Positions 9,701 to 16,129 of a stretch of DNA of 64,000 nt are shown here, piece after piece. Every line of letters begins with the position of its first letter. The first letter of the stretch is position 1. The notes under the pieces are model-generated. The model did not search any database. It saw only the letters and a list, made by a program, of their open reading frames with translations, and was not told where the DNA came from. Source of the stretch: Pseudomonas monteilii (GTDB lineage Bacteria; Pseudomonadota; Gammaproteobacteria; Pseudomonadales; Pseudomonadaceae); NCBI GenBank assembly GCA_001534745.1, contig CP013997.1, positions 1,612,001 through 1,676,000 on the forward strand, read 5' to 3'. A program made the position numbers and the translations under genes.

Positions 9701-11154
9701 AACTCGCGGGCGGCAAGGGCAAGGTCATTGTCCAGAGTGGCGCACCCGGGGCAGATGATCGCCTGCCACAGAACCTGTGGATCGACATCACGGGCGAGGC
9801 CAACACCCCCAAGCGTTGGAATGGCTCGGCCTGGGCCGCCGTAACCGACAAGGTGGCTACCGATGCGGCGGCAGCGGCCCAGAATGCCCTGAATCAACTG
9901 GGCAGCAAGGCCGACGCCAAAGCGCTCACCGACCTCACGACGCGGGTCAAGGACACGGAGGACGGACTCTCCACCCAGGCCAGCCAGCTGACAGTGCTGG
10001 GCTCTTCAATTGGCAGTGCGCAGCCGTTTGTGGCCGGCGTTTCCTGGGAGTTCATCAACTCTGTACGCGGCTGGGTCGCGAATGCTGCTGACGGAACCAT
10101 TACTGCGGGCCCAGCGTTTGCCACGATCAAAAAACCGACGAACCTCCAGGCGACCAACACGTTCGGGAAGATCGTCGGAGCCGAGAACCCTTACCTGCGC
10201 ATCCGTCTTCGTCGTCGCAACACCACGCGAGATCGGGCCGCCATGTACTGGGCAAACGAGGACGGCGGGCTGGCGGAGAACCGTCGTATCGACTTCTCGA
10301 TCAGCCTGTCCTCGACCGACTGGCAGGACATCGAAGTGGACCTGTCGAGCAATACGCAGTGGGTGGGCAAGACGGGTATCTACGCCATTCGGCTGGACAT
10401 GACCGGAAGCGCCAACACGGCCTGTGAGATCGACATTGCCTATATCGCGATCGGCCGGCGCTCGGCAGCGGCTTCGGCCCAGGCAGTTTCTCTGCTCGAA
10501 ACCGCGGTAACCCAGCAAGGAGGCGACCTGAAGCTTACTGCTGACAGCGTGACCAAGCTGACGGGCGAGCTGGGCAAGACAAACGGCAATGTCACCGAAG
10601 AAGCAAGGCTCAGGGTAGAGGGCGACAAAGCTCAGGCCTCCAAGACCGACAAGGTGCAGACCAATCTGGACACCACCAACGGAACCGTCAAGACCGTGTC
10701 CGACGCGGTGGTCAAGTTGGACGGCAAGGTGAACACCAGCTTCTCCGTGCGCCTCCAGGCGTCGGCGGGCGGAACTCACTATGCGGCCGGGTTCGGCATT
10801 GGCCTGGACAACAACGCCGGCACGTTCCAGTCGAGCTTCGTGGTGAAGGCTGACCGGTTCGTGGTGATGAACCCGGTGGGTGAGGGCCTGATCACGCCTT
10901 TTGCAATCCAGAACGGCCAGGTGTTCATCAACGACGCGCTGATCTCGAACCTGGCGGTGCAGCGTGCGGTTGTGGGCAGCACGATCGGATCGCAGGCGCT
11001 TACATCCTACGGCGCCCCTCGCATGACCCTGAACTTCAATGGAGGAGAAATCATCATCCAAAACAATGCCAGGTCAGGTCGTTATATTCACATGCGGGAG
11101 GACGGCATATTTATGGTCAGTGATGGCATCATCGCTATTGAGTTGAGTCTTTAA
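3772..11154 (+). CDS. Tail tip / host specificity protein J, very large (2460 aa)
   Basis: This is the central tail-tip protein that recognises the host receptor. Lambda gpJ has about 1130 residues; this one has about 2460. Residues 1-600 are the conserved J core. Residues about 619-723 are a fibronectin type III-like domain. Residues about 830-1210 are rich in predicted coiled coil. A module of about 70 residues (GKVIVQN, LWIDTT, KRWNGSAW, KVATDAAAAAQ) occurs three times, near residues 1028, 1448 and 1981. Two jelly-roll-like modules (ENLLANSSFEEE, ENLLYNPSLEAP) start near 1214 and 1551. Two further related modules (FVAGRAWEMLN, FVAGVSWEFIN) start near 1775 and 2084. A DUF1983-like domain covers about 2324-2397. 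The frame is open from 3670, but AGAGG at 3761-3765 fits the ATG at 3772. The last 40 or so codons are AT-richer than the rest. Confidence 0.9.
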   Translation: MTMTSHMPLTGAKGGASKPKTPVEAPDSLQSTNIAKLLLAVGEGEFDGIPTDQDIYLDNTPIRDANGALNFPGVKWEWRPGTPEQDYIQGIPAVENETSVGVELRSDTPFTRALTDLQLSAVRVRMAWPRLLSQDSNGNTNGYRIEYAIDIATDGGTYVEAHRGAVDGKTNNGYQRSVRVNLPTANSGWTMRVRRLTPNADKGAIADTMTIAGYTEIIDQKLRYPNTALLYIEFDAQQFQNIPAVTVDCKGRRWPVPSNYDPVTRRYDGVWDGSFKHAWTNNPAFVTYGLCVEDRFGLGKRIKPWMVDKWEMYRIAQFCDQAVPDGKGGEEPRFLCDMNLQGRAEAWTLLRDLSAIYRGMVYWAHGALFMQADMPRAQDIDYVFTRANVIDGDFVYGGAERNTHYSRALVSYDNPANNYDTDVIPVTDLALQRRYRDRPVEISAIGCTRASEAQRRGKWALLSNDQDRTVTFKTGLEGRIPLPGFVIPVADELVAGRPNGGRIAAAEGRVVTLDRDTPIKAGDRLVVNLPNGTAQARTVAAVTGRAVTVTTAYAVQPEPQLQWAIDYDDLAIQLFRVLKTTRTEDGHYAITALEFNPSKFAAIDNGAKLDERPISVLPSGTVQPPAQLTLSSSYRIDQGIAVSTLTLEWSAVEGAAGYDVEWRRDNGNWIRLPRTGMTSVDVPGIYAGAYLARVRAISAFELASSWTHSALTSLKGKEGAPPALTRLTTESLIFGIGLTWGFPAGAGDTQRTELWYSEGTDLDKATKLADLAYPQDRHTLQGLRAGQRFYFWARLVDKSGNVGVWFPSGTTLVTGVSSADAGPILEQIQGQVTESAIGQKLNERIDLVDGTGPGSVTERVTTASNAIKADVNKQLIQVNSTIDGVRSNLQGQITAVDGRVTTARDDLQKQISEVSSIAGALPYNKTKTYALDQAVLGANGKLYQAKKAVPVNMAPPNTDYWEDVGQSVRTANGTASAVSKLQMDVTTLGDTVTATSSKVDGFQASINTANSNASAAQGAAQAANDLAGGKGKVIVQNAAPAGADRLPQNLWIDTTSGANAPKRWNGSAWVSVSDKVATDAAAAAQSALNQVGSKADASAVNSLKLTVEQQGRDLTSQGSTLNGLQTAIDGKASSQALTQLTSRVKLTEDKNGLQDDTLKSQSESLTTLKDTVSKKAEASTVTQLANDVKTQGNTLSAQGSSLTRIEAGLPLLGGENLLANSSFEEEASGGRPKHWNITGSAARALVPSALTSSTIAARISGTPAAGAYIEIVSSSVDGRPNVKVTGGSTYTLTVYARGSGRMRMYLQFLDASTGVLSAPSTEEGFVLSDTFVRYALTGTAPAAATQVNVYACRVFNTGAAGTTVWAEVDNAQLQEGTIATAYQPSVVAAGDTAAQATTALAARVEKTEQGLTSASQQTTQLSNSLSTTNGNVDKAQKAAQDAYSLADAKGKVIVQNSVPSAINQQIQNLWIDTTGGGNTPKRWNGSAWAAVTDKVATDAAAAAQKALNQLGDKADASALSSLGSTVEQQGRDLTAAGRSVTELTASIGNVGSENLLYNPSLEAPHPSRAGLAAGWDLGNALANLAYSLVASTLDPAGNAIRLDLTINGGSSYVDLAPDRAYWPAVPGGQAMAMSGYFRATAGMIAQLYVQWFDAAGANIRTDGAASTAANGNWQRITLATAASPMGAVKARTICRIRGPFNGDTVSGFCEWDRMQFEVGDRVSGWRDNGQVNAAQAAANASATTALTSRVTKTEESLTSQSVDITQLKNTLSSGNFVAGRAWEMLNDNLGWYATAADATLTPGPLFSTMRGGNSNLQVNINPAKFSGAENPIVRFRMRRRNTTRVGCRLYWANEDGGLAETRMMPFDVDVSKSDWQEIEIDLSGNSAWVGKTGIYALRLDMTTTSDTKAEVDIAYVAAGRKSVAASSQVVALLGSVVSQQGRDIESTGRQTVELQNSLTTTDGNVTKAQTAADAASKLAGGKGKVIVQSGAPGADDRLPQNLWIDITGEANTPKRWNGSAWAAVTDKVATDAAAAAQNALNQLGSKADAKALTDLTTRVKDTEDGLSTQASQLTVLGSSIGSAQPFVAGVSWEFINSVRGWVANAADGTITAGPAFATIKKPTNLQATNTFGKIVGAENPYLRIRLRRRNTTRDRAAMYWANEDGGLAENRRIDFSISLSSTDWQDIEVDLSSNTQWVGKTGIYAIRLDMTGSANTACEIDIAYIAIGRRSAAASAQAVSLLETAVTQQGGDLKLTADSVTKLTGELGKTNGNVTEEARLRVEGDKAQASKTDKVQTNLDTTNGTVKTVSDAVVKLDGKVNTSFSVRLQASAGGTHYAAGFGIGLDNNAGTFQSSFVVKADRFVVMNPVGEGLITPFAIQNGQVFINDALISNLAVQRAVVGSTIGSQALTSYGAPRMTLNFNGGEIIIQNNARSGRYIHMREDGIFMVSDGIIAIELSL

Positions 11155-11156
11155 TT

Positions 11157-11423
11157 ATGGCGGGTCTGGTAATTAGGCGTCCCGACACGGGCGCCACACT
11201 CATAAGCCTTGCTACCAGAATCACGAGATTTATGGGGTCTTTTGAAATATCCGGGGCCGGTAGATGGGCGATCCCCCCTAGTGAGGGTGTATTTTGGTTT
11301 TATGCTCGCCATCCTGGTTATTACACTGATCGCGGGTATGGAACAAAGCTTATACTAGATGGGCAATCGTTGTATTGGGAGAATATGCCACCTAATACGA
11401 TTATCCTTTGGGGGTACTACTAA
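11157..11423 (+). CDS. Small AT-rich protein downstream of J, unknown function
   Basis: The 88-residue product is rich in aromatic residues (FWFYARHPGYY, LYWENMPPN, ILWGYY at the end) with no signal peptide or clear membrane segment. It begins two bases after the stop of J and overlaps the next start by one base, so it is part of the same transcript and is probably translationally coupled. The sequence is much AT-richer than the upstream tail genes. Position and composition suggest a tail-tip accessory protein or a chaperone of receptor recognition. I do not recognise a family. Confidence 0.6.
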   Translation: MAGLVIRRPDTGATLISLATRITRFMGSFEISGAGRWAIPPSEGVFWFYARHPGYYTDRGYGTKLILDGQSLYWENMPPNTIILWGYY

Positions 11424-12121
11424 TGGCACGAGCCAGGATTAGGAATGGCAACAAGGTTCTGCTTGTTGATGAGAGTTATGCCAACCTGGCTTTACGCGAG
11501 TATAAGGTGGTAACCACGGGGGCGGAAAATCATCAGTTCTTTTCAACTGTGGATGTAACCTTTAATAATGATCAAAGCGTACTCGCGATTAGATCCAGTA
11601 GCGATGTAGCCATATACAGCGTTAGATATACTCCTGGGTTCGTCACATATAGTATAATTGCAGTGCGAGGTTATGCAACAATAGAGTGTTGGAACTTTGA
11701 TCTAGCTAAATATGGTGCCTACGGCAATCTTGATTGGCCAAAGTTAATTATTAGAAAACCTGGCACTGGTGAAGTCGCATTTGATTCAAGAATGCGGTAT
11801 ATGAAAGTGATAAATTTTCAGTACACTAATAGTGAGAGCGATCAGGCGGCTGTGAATACTTCATATCCGGGTACACTGCCAGCAGTAGTAATCGCATCGC
11901 AGCCATGGATATTCAACTCGGAGCGAATTGGTATTCCCAACCCCCACAGCACAATAGTTTCTCAAGGATTGGGGTTTGTTAGAATGAATTCTACGACGGT
12001 TACGATAACTCCATTGGCGATATTTAATGACTTTGTAGACCAAAATGAAGGAAATGTTCACCCATCTACCGCAATGCCAGACGGTTACTGGATGACCCTA
12101 GACGTTTCTAATTTGCTGTAA
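11423..12121 (+). CDS. AT-rich tail-associated protein of unknown function (possibly DUF6453-like)
   Basis: The 232-residue protein begins MARARIRNGNKVLLVDESYANLAL, a beginning I associate with small tail-tip proteins after J in other Pseudomonas and enterobacterial phages (possibly DUF6453). The rest is predicted to be mostly beta strand. The stop of the previous gene and this ATG overlap as TAATG at 11421-11425, and a GGGGG run just upstream can act as ribosome-binding site. A TTG at 11408 in frame is a less likely start. Two 60-base stretches that I counted have 37-38 % G+C, far below the neighbouring genes, pointing to recent exchange. A role in host recognition is inferred from position only. 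Confidence 0.6.
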   Translation: MARARIRNGNKVLLVDESYANLALREYKVVTTGAENHQFFSTVDVTFNNDQSVLAIRSSSDVAIYSVRYTPGFVTYSIIAVRGYATIECWNFDLAKYGAYGNLDWPKLIIRKPGTGEVAFDSRMRYMKVINFQYTNSESDQAAVNTSYPGTLPAVVIASQPWIFNSERIGIPNPHSTIVSQGLGFVRMNSTTVTITPLAIFNDFVDQNEGNVHPSTAMPDGYWMTLDVSNLL

Positions 12122-12143
12122 CCACCAACCAGGAAGTTTAAAA

Positions 12144-12377
12144 ATGCCTTATATCGCAATCAACGCTACCAACAGCTACGACGCAGCCAACTCGACCCGC
12201 TACGCCACCCAGGAGGAAGCTGACGCCCGCGCTCGCGAGATCCTGAGTCAGTTCCCAAGGGCCCAAGTCTTCACCGCTCAGGTGCTCAAGGAGTACACGG
12301 TCAAGGTGTCGATCACGGCCAAGGAACCGGCCGAGCCCAAGCCGGAAGCCGAGGCGGAAGCTGACAACGCCGCCTGA
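12144..12377 (+). CDS. Small hypothetical phage protein
   Basis: The 77-residue product begins MPYIAINATNSYDAANSTRYATQEEADARAREIL and ends in an acidic, proline- and alanine-rich tail (AEPKPEAEAEADNAA). AGGAAG at 12131-12136 supports the ATG. Composition is back to the high-GC norm. It lies between the AT-rich pair and a terminator that separates tail from lysis genes. Function unknown; it may be a tail accessory or lysis-control protein. Confidence 0.55.
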   Translation: MPYIAINATNSYDAANSTRYATQEEADARAREILSQFPRAQVFTAQVLKEYTVKVSITAKEPAEPKPEAEAEADNAA

Positions 12378-12396
12378 CGGCCCGCTGCACTCACCC

Positions 12397-12419
12397 AGCC
12401 CGCCCTGCGCGGGCTTTTT
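12397..12419 (+). terminator. Rho-independent terminator between tail and lysis genes
   Basis: A 7-base-pair GC-rich stem (AGCCCGC, 12397-12403, with GCGGGCT, 12409-12415) and a 5-base loop are followed by TTTTT. It lies just before the endolysin ribosome-binding site, so it may only partly end transcription. Confidence 0.75.
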
Positions 12420-12437
12420 CATGCCTGGAGAAAACCC

Positions 12438-12881
12438 ATGACCGCACGCGGTGTACGCAACAACAACCCCGGCAACATCGATTTCAACCCACGCAACGCC
12501 TGGGTCGGCCAGTTGGGCCTGGAGGAAGGCGTGGCCAACCCGCGCTTCGCCCGTTTCGACTCCCCCGAGAACGGCATCCGCGCCCTGGGCAAGCTGCTGG
12601 TCAACTACCGCGGCAAGGACGGCCTGCCCGGTGTCGGCGGGCCGGGCATCGACACGGTACTCGAAACCATCGCCCGCTGGGCGCCGAGCAACGAGAACGA
12701 CACTCAGGCCTACGCTCAGGCCGTCGCCACGCGTCTCGGCGTGCCCCCTGCGGCGCCGATCAACATCCAGGATCCCGTCACCCTGCGCGGCATGGTGGTG
12801 GGCATCATCGTCCATGAGAACGGCGGTAACCCGTACCGGCCGGCGGTCATCGACGAAGGCGTAAGACGGGCGCTGGCATGA
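12438..12881 (+). CDS. Phage endolysin / lytic enzyme (P5-like, RNNNPGNI motif)
   Basis: The 147-residue protein begins with RGVRNNNPGNIDF, the signature of a small phage muralytic family related to the P5 lytic enzyme of phage phi6. It has a central segment FARFDSPENGIRALGKLL and ends with HENGGNPYRPAVIDEGVRRAL. It would cut peptidoglycan at the end of infection. There is no signal peptide, so a holin or other export route would be expected, but none is visible in the window. GGAG at 12427-12430 fits the ATG at 12438. The stop overlaps the start of Rz (ATGA). Confidence 0.75.
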   Translation: MTARGVRNNNPGNIDFNPRNAWVGQLGLEEGVANPRFARFDSPENGIRALGKLLVNYRGKDGLPGVGGPGIDTVLETIARWAPSNENDTQAYAQAVATRLGVPPAAPINIQDPVTLRGMVVGIIVHENGGNPYRPAVIDEGVRRALA

Positions 12882-13411
12882 TCTGGCCGTTACGGGCTGG
12901 TCTGCTGGCCCTGGTGCTGGCGTCCTGCTGGGGCGCCTATCGGCAGGGGCTTTCAGTAGCACGCACCGAGGCCCAGGCAGCCTGGGCGCAACGTGACAGC
13001 AGCGATCGCCTGGCCGAGACCGAGGGCCAGCACGATGCACGCCAGGAAGAACAACGCCGCGCCCAGGCGCAGGAGGAGGCGAGAGCCCATGCACACAAAC
13101 ACCACCAGGTGGCCGACGCTGGCGCTGCTGGCGCCGATGCTGCTGGCCAGCGGCTGCAGCACGACGCCGCCCAACTCGCCGCCAGCGTCCGTTGCCCCGG
13201 CACGGATCCCGCCGCTCTCGCCCGAGGCCAGGCAGCCACCCGCGCCGCTCTGGTGCTCTCCGACCTGCTCGCACGGGCTGATGCAAGAGCGGGAGAACTG
13301 GCGAACGCGTATGACCAGGCCCGAATAGCCGGGCTTCAATGCGCGCAGGAATATGACGGGCTGCGCGTGCCAGGGGCGCCTCGTTTCATCAACGAACAGG
13401 CCCATGAATAA
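12878..13411 (+). CDS. Inner-membrane spanin (Rz-like, DUF2514-type)
   Basis: The 177-residue protein has one N-terminal membrane segment (residues about 5-25), then a long charged alpha-helical region rich in Q, E, A and R (about 35-170) that would lie in the periplasm. This is the layout of Rz, which fuses the inner and outer membranes in the last step of lysis together with Rz1. The start overlaps the endolysin stop. A second gene with Rz1 features lies inside it in another frame, as in lambda. Confidence 0.8.
   Translation: MIWPLRAGLLALVLASCWGAYRQGLSVARTEAQAAWAQRDSSDRLAETEGQHDARQEEQRRAQAQEEARAHAHKHHQVADAGAAGADAAGQRLQHDAAQLAASVRCPGTDPAALARGQAATRAALVLSDLLARADARAGELANAYDQARIAGLQCAQEYDGLRVPGAPRFINEQAHE
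13089..13328 (+). CDS. Embedded outer-membrane spanin lipoprotein (Rz1-like)
   Basis: This 79-residue frame is wholly inside the Rz gene in the +1 register. It begins MHTNTTRWPTLALLAPMLLASGC, a lipoprotein signal with the lipobox LASGC (Cys23), and continues with a proline-rich mature part (STTPPNSPPA, RIPPLSPEARQPPAP). AGGAGGAGG at 13071-13079 lies a suitable distance upstream. Short length, lipobox, proline richness and position inside Rz are all classic Rz1 features. The frame is open further upstream but those starts have no ribosome-binding site. Confidence 0.8.
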   Translation: MHTNTTRWPTLALLAPMLLASGCSTTPPNSPPASVAPARIPPLSPEARQPPAPLWCSPTCSHGLMQERENWRTRMTRPE

Positions 13412-13507
13412 TGGCGTCATATTTATGTCGAAGGCTGCCTTCAGCTTCCCACTATCAGCCTTAACGTATTGTTATAAAAAGAAAGTAGCATTTTGCTATC
13501 TGATCGC

Positions 13508-13513
13508 TACAAT
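13508..13513 (+). promoter_or_regulatory. Possible -10 element (TACAAT) before the lipoprotein gene
   Basis: An AT-rich patch at about 13460-13515 lies between the prophage end and the lipoprotein gene at 13568. TACAAT fits a sigma-70 -10 box, but no good -35 hexamer is found at the right distance. Confidence 0.35.
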
Positions 13514-13567
13514 GCGCCCCGGCCAAACCATGGCCAGGCCAATGAAGGCGCACAGGAGCGAGTGTCG

Positions 13568-14062
13568 ATGTTTCGGAAGATGATGGGGACAATGGTCGTT
13601 GCAGCGATGATCGGCGTTCAGGGTTGCGCCAGTATCGTGGGTGAATCGCGCTATCCGGTGGTGGTGTCCAGTGCACCCCCGGGCGCGGCGTTCGAGATCA
13701 CTGACAAGAACGGCACCGTGGTGCACACCGGCAACACGCCGAGCACGGTCACGCTCAAGTCCGGCAAGGGCTATTTCACCGGCCAGACCTACACGCTTCG
13801 TTTCAAGAAAGACGGCTACCCGGACAGGACCGTCGAACTCGATTCCAGCCTGAGTGGCTGGTACTGGGGCAACATCCTGGTCGGGGGGCTGATCGGCATG
13901 CTGATCGTCGACCCATTGACCGGCGCCATGTACAAACTGCCGGAATACGCTTCGGCGGACATGGGTCAGCCTCTGGTGAACGCCAAGCCGGACACGCTCA
14001 AGGTGGGTGTGATCGATGACCTCAGTGCCGCTCAGCGTGAGCAATTGGTACCTGTCCAGTAA
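13568..14062 (+). CDS. Predicted lipoprotein with PEGA-like domain
   Basis: The 164-residue protein has a lipoprotein signal (MFRKMMGTMVVAAMIGVQGC, Cys20). A PEGA-like beta domain (about residues 30-90: SSAPPGAAFEITDKNG, TPSTVTLKSG, YTLRFKKDGYPDRTVEL) follows, then a hydrophobic stretch (WGNILVGGLIGMLIVDPLTGAMY). PEGA domains are often found in surface-attached or cell-wall-associated proteins. The frame is open from 13493, but the ATG at 13568 gives a complete signal peptide and has GGAG upstream. It is the first host-like gene after the prophage. Confidence 0.7.
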   Translation: MFRKMMGTMVVAAMIGVQGCASIVGESRYPVVVSSAPPGAAFEITDKNGTVVHTGNTPSTVTLKSGKGYFTGQTYTLRFKKDGYPDRTVELDSSLSGWYWGNILVGGLIGMLIVDPLTGAMYKLPEYASADMGQPLVNAKPDTLKVGVIDDLSAAQREQLVPVQ

Positions 14063-14140
14063 GGAATGCGTCGCGCCACCTGCAGGCGCCGTACCGTTAG
14101 GATCCACGCTGGTCAGACAGACCGATGCAAGCCCCTGGTG

Positions 14141-14205
14141 CGGGGCTTGCCCGCGATACAGGCAGTAGCGGGCCGGACGCTATCGCAGGCAAGCCCGCTC
14201 TCACG
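14141..14205. repeat. REP-type inverted pair
   Basis: GGGGCTTGCCCGCGATA near 14142-14158 faces TATCGCAGGCAAGCCCGC near 14181-14198. These are the same palindromic arms as at 3313-3366, with one mismatch. It lies between the lipoprotein gene and the convergent small gene at 14229-14441. Confidence 0.7.
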
Positions 14206-14228
14206 GGCCTGTGACAGCGATGAAGCCT

Positions 14229-14441
14229 TCAGATGGCGCCGTCGCCCGGGTTCGGCCCGTCCCTGTCATCCACGTCGTACTTGCGCGTATTCGGGTCACG
14301 CGTGTTCTCGGCCGGGTGCCGCGAATCGACCGTAGGGTCGACATGGGTTTCGGAATTGGGGTCGAACCCGGTTTCATTGTCGGTCGCGCCTGCCTTACCT
14401 TTTTGCGAAATGTTGCCGGGTGCGTTGGGGTTGATGTCCAT
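14229..14441 (-). CDS. Small acidic hypothetical protein
   Basis: The 70-residue product (MDINPNAPGNISQKGKAG at the N terminus, DDRDGPNPGDGAI at the C terminus) is hydrophilic, rich in Asp, Asn, Pro and Gly, and probably disordered. The start is set by a GGAGG just upstream of the ATG at 14441; the longer reading to 14762 has no support. Small proteins of this sort are seen in pseudomonads, some stress-related, but I know of no function. Confidence 0.5.
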   Translation of the reverse strand: MDINPNAPGNISQKGKAGATDNETGFDPNSETHVDPTVDSRHPAENTRDPNTRKYDVDDRDGPNPGDGAI

Positions 14442-14790
14442 GACGGCCTCCAGTGAACAGCGCAGGGGGATCCGCGCGTTCAACTTTGAGCCAGGCTCAG
14501 CGGTTAAGTGCCCTTGCGTTGATCGACGGTGGGCGTGGGGCAATGCCGGTCGACGGCTCGACGGCCATGCTTTTTCAGCCCCTTTGGCAGCGCGACGCAA
14601 GAATGACTGACGGCACCCGTCCATCGGTTTTGTCTCTATCTTGCTTCCGCTTTTCCTCGCCCGGCGTAGGGCATTTCCCAAAGATCGTCCCAGCGGCCCA
14701 TTTGCATTGTGCAGCCGGCTGGCGCTGCCTAGGCTTCGTTCCACCCAGCTCCTTGGGAACATCGATCACTGGAACGCGAAGAGGCACACC
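14442..14790. other. Divergent intergenic region
   Basis: This stretch of about 350 bases lies between two divergent genes and should contain both promoters. I see no clear -35/-10 pair, repeat, RNA gene or convincing small ORF in it. Confidence 0.4.
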
Positions 14791-16110
14791 ATGGCCGTCA
14801 GGTTGGACTTTCACACCACAGACCCCGAACAGATCGCATTGGCCAAACGCTATTGGGCGATGGACGAGGAGGGCCTGTTCCTGGAGCGGGTACGCGACCT
14901 GCTGCCGTTTCGCGAGGTGACCCAGGCCGGTAGCCTTGCGGCCTACCTGCGTACGTTCTGCGAGGTCTATGACGAAAACCAGGCATGCCCCCGCTGCGAA
15001 GGGCCTGTGCGCATCAAAGGGCGCAGCGAGGCACGCCGGACGTATCAGCCTGCCCGCACGGCCTGCCCCGATTGCCAGGCACGTGAGCACCTCGCGCGCC
15101 TTCAGCGCGAAGCCGAGGAGCGCGCTGTCCTGACCCAGAAGCTGGCCCCTTACCTCAAACATCTGCAGACCCATACCGTGTGCTACGCCGAACTGCCGGA
15201 CGATGCGGTCCTAGTCCTCCAGGCCATCCGCGCCCTGGTCGGTCCACGCTTGAGCCAGGGGACATTCACCCGCACGGACTGCAGCGAGTTGACTGCCCTG
15301 GGCGCGGATGACTTCATCGATCGGTTGTGCGAACAGGGTGTGCTGCTGGACGATCCCACGGTCATGCCAGGCGCCTACTTCCTGAAAGGGGACCAGGTGT
15401 GGGTCAAGAAGCACCAGGCGCGCTATCGACTGTCGCCCGATGCTGACCTGGGCCGCTCCGAGCAGGCGCTCGACGTTCTGATGGAGCGCGCCCTGTGCGA
15501 CACGCAGGCGCTGACACGTCTGTGGCTGGATTACGCCACCCAGGATGTCCTGCGCTACCTGCAAGGGCAGTGCGACCTGCACAACCTGGTGCCGGAGCCT
15601 GAGCATGTCGGCAAACTGGTCGGCACGATCCGTCAGGCGCTGCACACCTACAGCGTTGCCCAGGTCTGGGCCATGAGCTGGAAAATCGTGCGTGATGCCG
15701 CGGCACTGGCCAGTCGCAGCTACTACAACTTCGCCAAGGCTGCGGCGACATTGCCGGGCAAGCTCCGCAAGCAACTGGAGCTTGCCGAGTCCAGCCAGAC
15801 ACTGCGTAACGAATGGTCACGACCGGAGCCGCACATTGCGGGCGCCTTGGGCATGGTGTTCCTGGCGCGCTTCGACATCGACGAATACAGCACGGGGGAT
15901 CAGGTCCTGGCGCTGTTCGCCCGGCTGGGTCAGCGTGCGGAGCCCGAGGCCCGGTTGCAGGCCTTGGCCACTCAGTTCGTCACCACCAGCCTGGCGCGTG
16001 CCACCGTACCCGCTGCCTTGCAGGCATTCGCCGAGCATATCCGGGCAGGCCTGGGGGTGGAGGAGGCGCTTACACAGGCCATGCAGCGTCAACCTGACGT
16101 GTTTGGCTGA
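14791..16110 (+). CDS. Hypothetical protein with an N-terminal zinc-ribbon-like motif
   Basis: The 439-residue protein is soluble, with no signal or membrane segment. Near the N terminus two CxxC pairs (Cys66/Cys69 in CPRC and Cys92/Cys95 in CPDC, 22 residues apart) form a probable zinc ribbon. The rest is largely helical and rich in Leu, Ala and Arg, with no motif I recognise. GAAGAGG upstream of the ATG at 14791 decides the start, although the frame is open from 14641. It stands alone between a divergent gene and the convergent copS. Its place near the prophage end could be coincidence. No function is proposed. Confidence 0.6.
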   Translation: MAVRLDFHTTDPEQIALAKRYWAMDEEGLFLERVRDLLPFREVTQAGSLAAYLRTFCEVYDENQACPRCEGPVRIKGRSEARRTYQPARTACPDCQAREHLARLQREAEERAVLTQKLAPYLKHLQTHTVCYAELPDDAVLVLQAIRALVGPRLSQGTFTRTDCSELTALGADDFIDRLCEQGVLLDDPTVMPGAYFLKGDQVWVKKHQARYRLSPDADLGRSEQALDVLMERALCDTQALTRLWLDYATQDVLRYLQGQCDLHNLVPEPEHVGKLVGTIRQALHTYSVAQVWAMSWKIVRDAAALASRSYYNFAKAAATLPGKLRKQLELAESSQTLRNEWSRPEPHIAGALGMVFLARFDIDEYSTGDQVLALFARLGQRAEPEARLQALATQFVTTSLARATVPAALQAFAEHIRAGLGVEEALTQAMQRQPDVFG

Positions 16111-16129
16111 CGCGGCAGGCGTACCGGCT

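Noticed and set aside
12421..12437. Holin gene near the endolysin
   Set aside because: No small protein with two or three membrane segments was found between J and Rz.
13412..13567. Attachment site sequence
   Set aside because: No direct repeat or tRNA end can be identified without the left end of the element; kept only as a finding.
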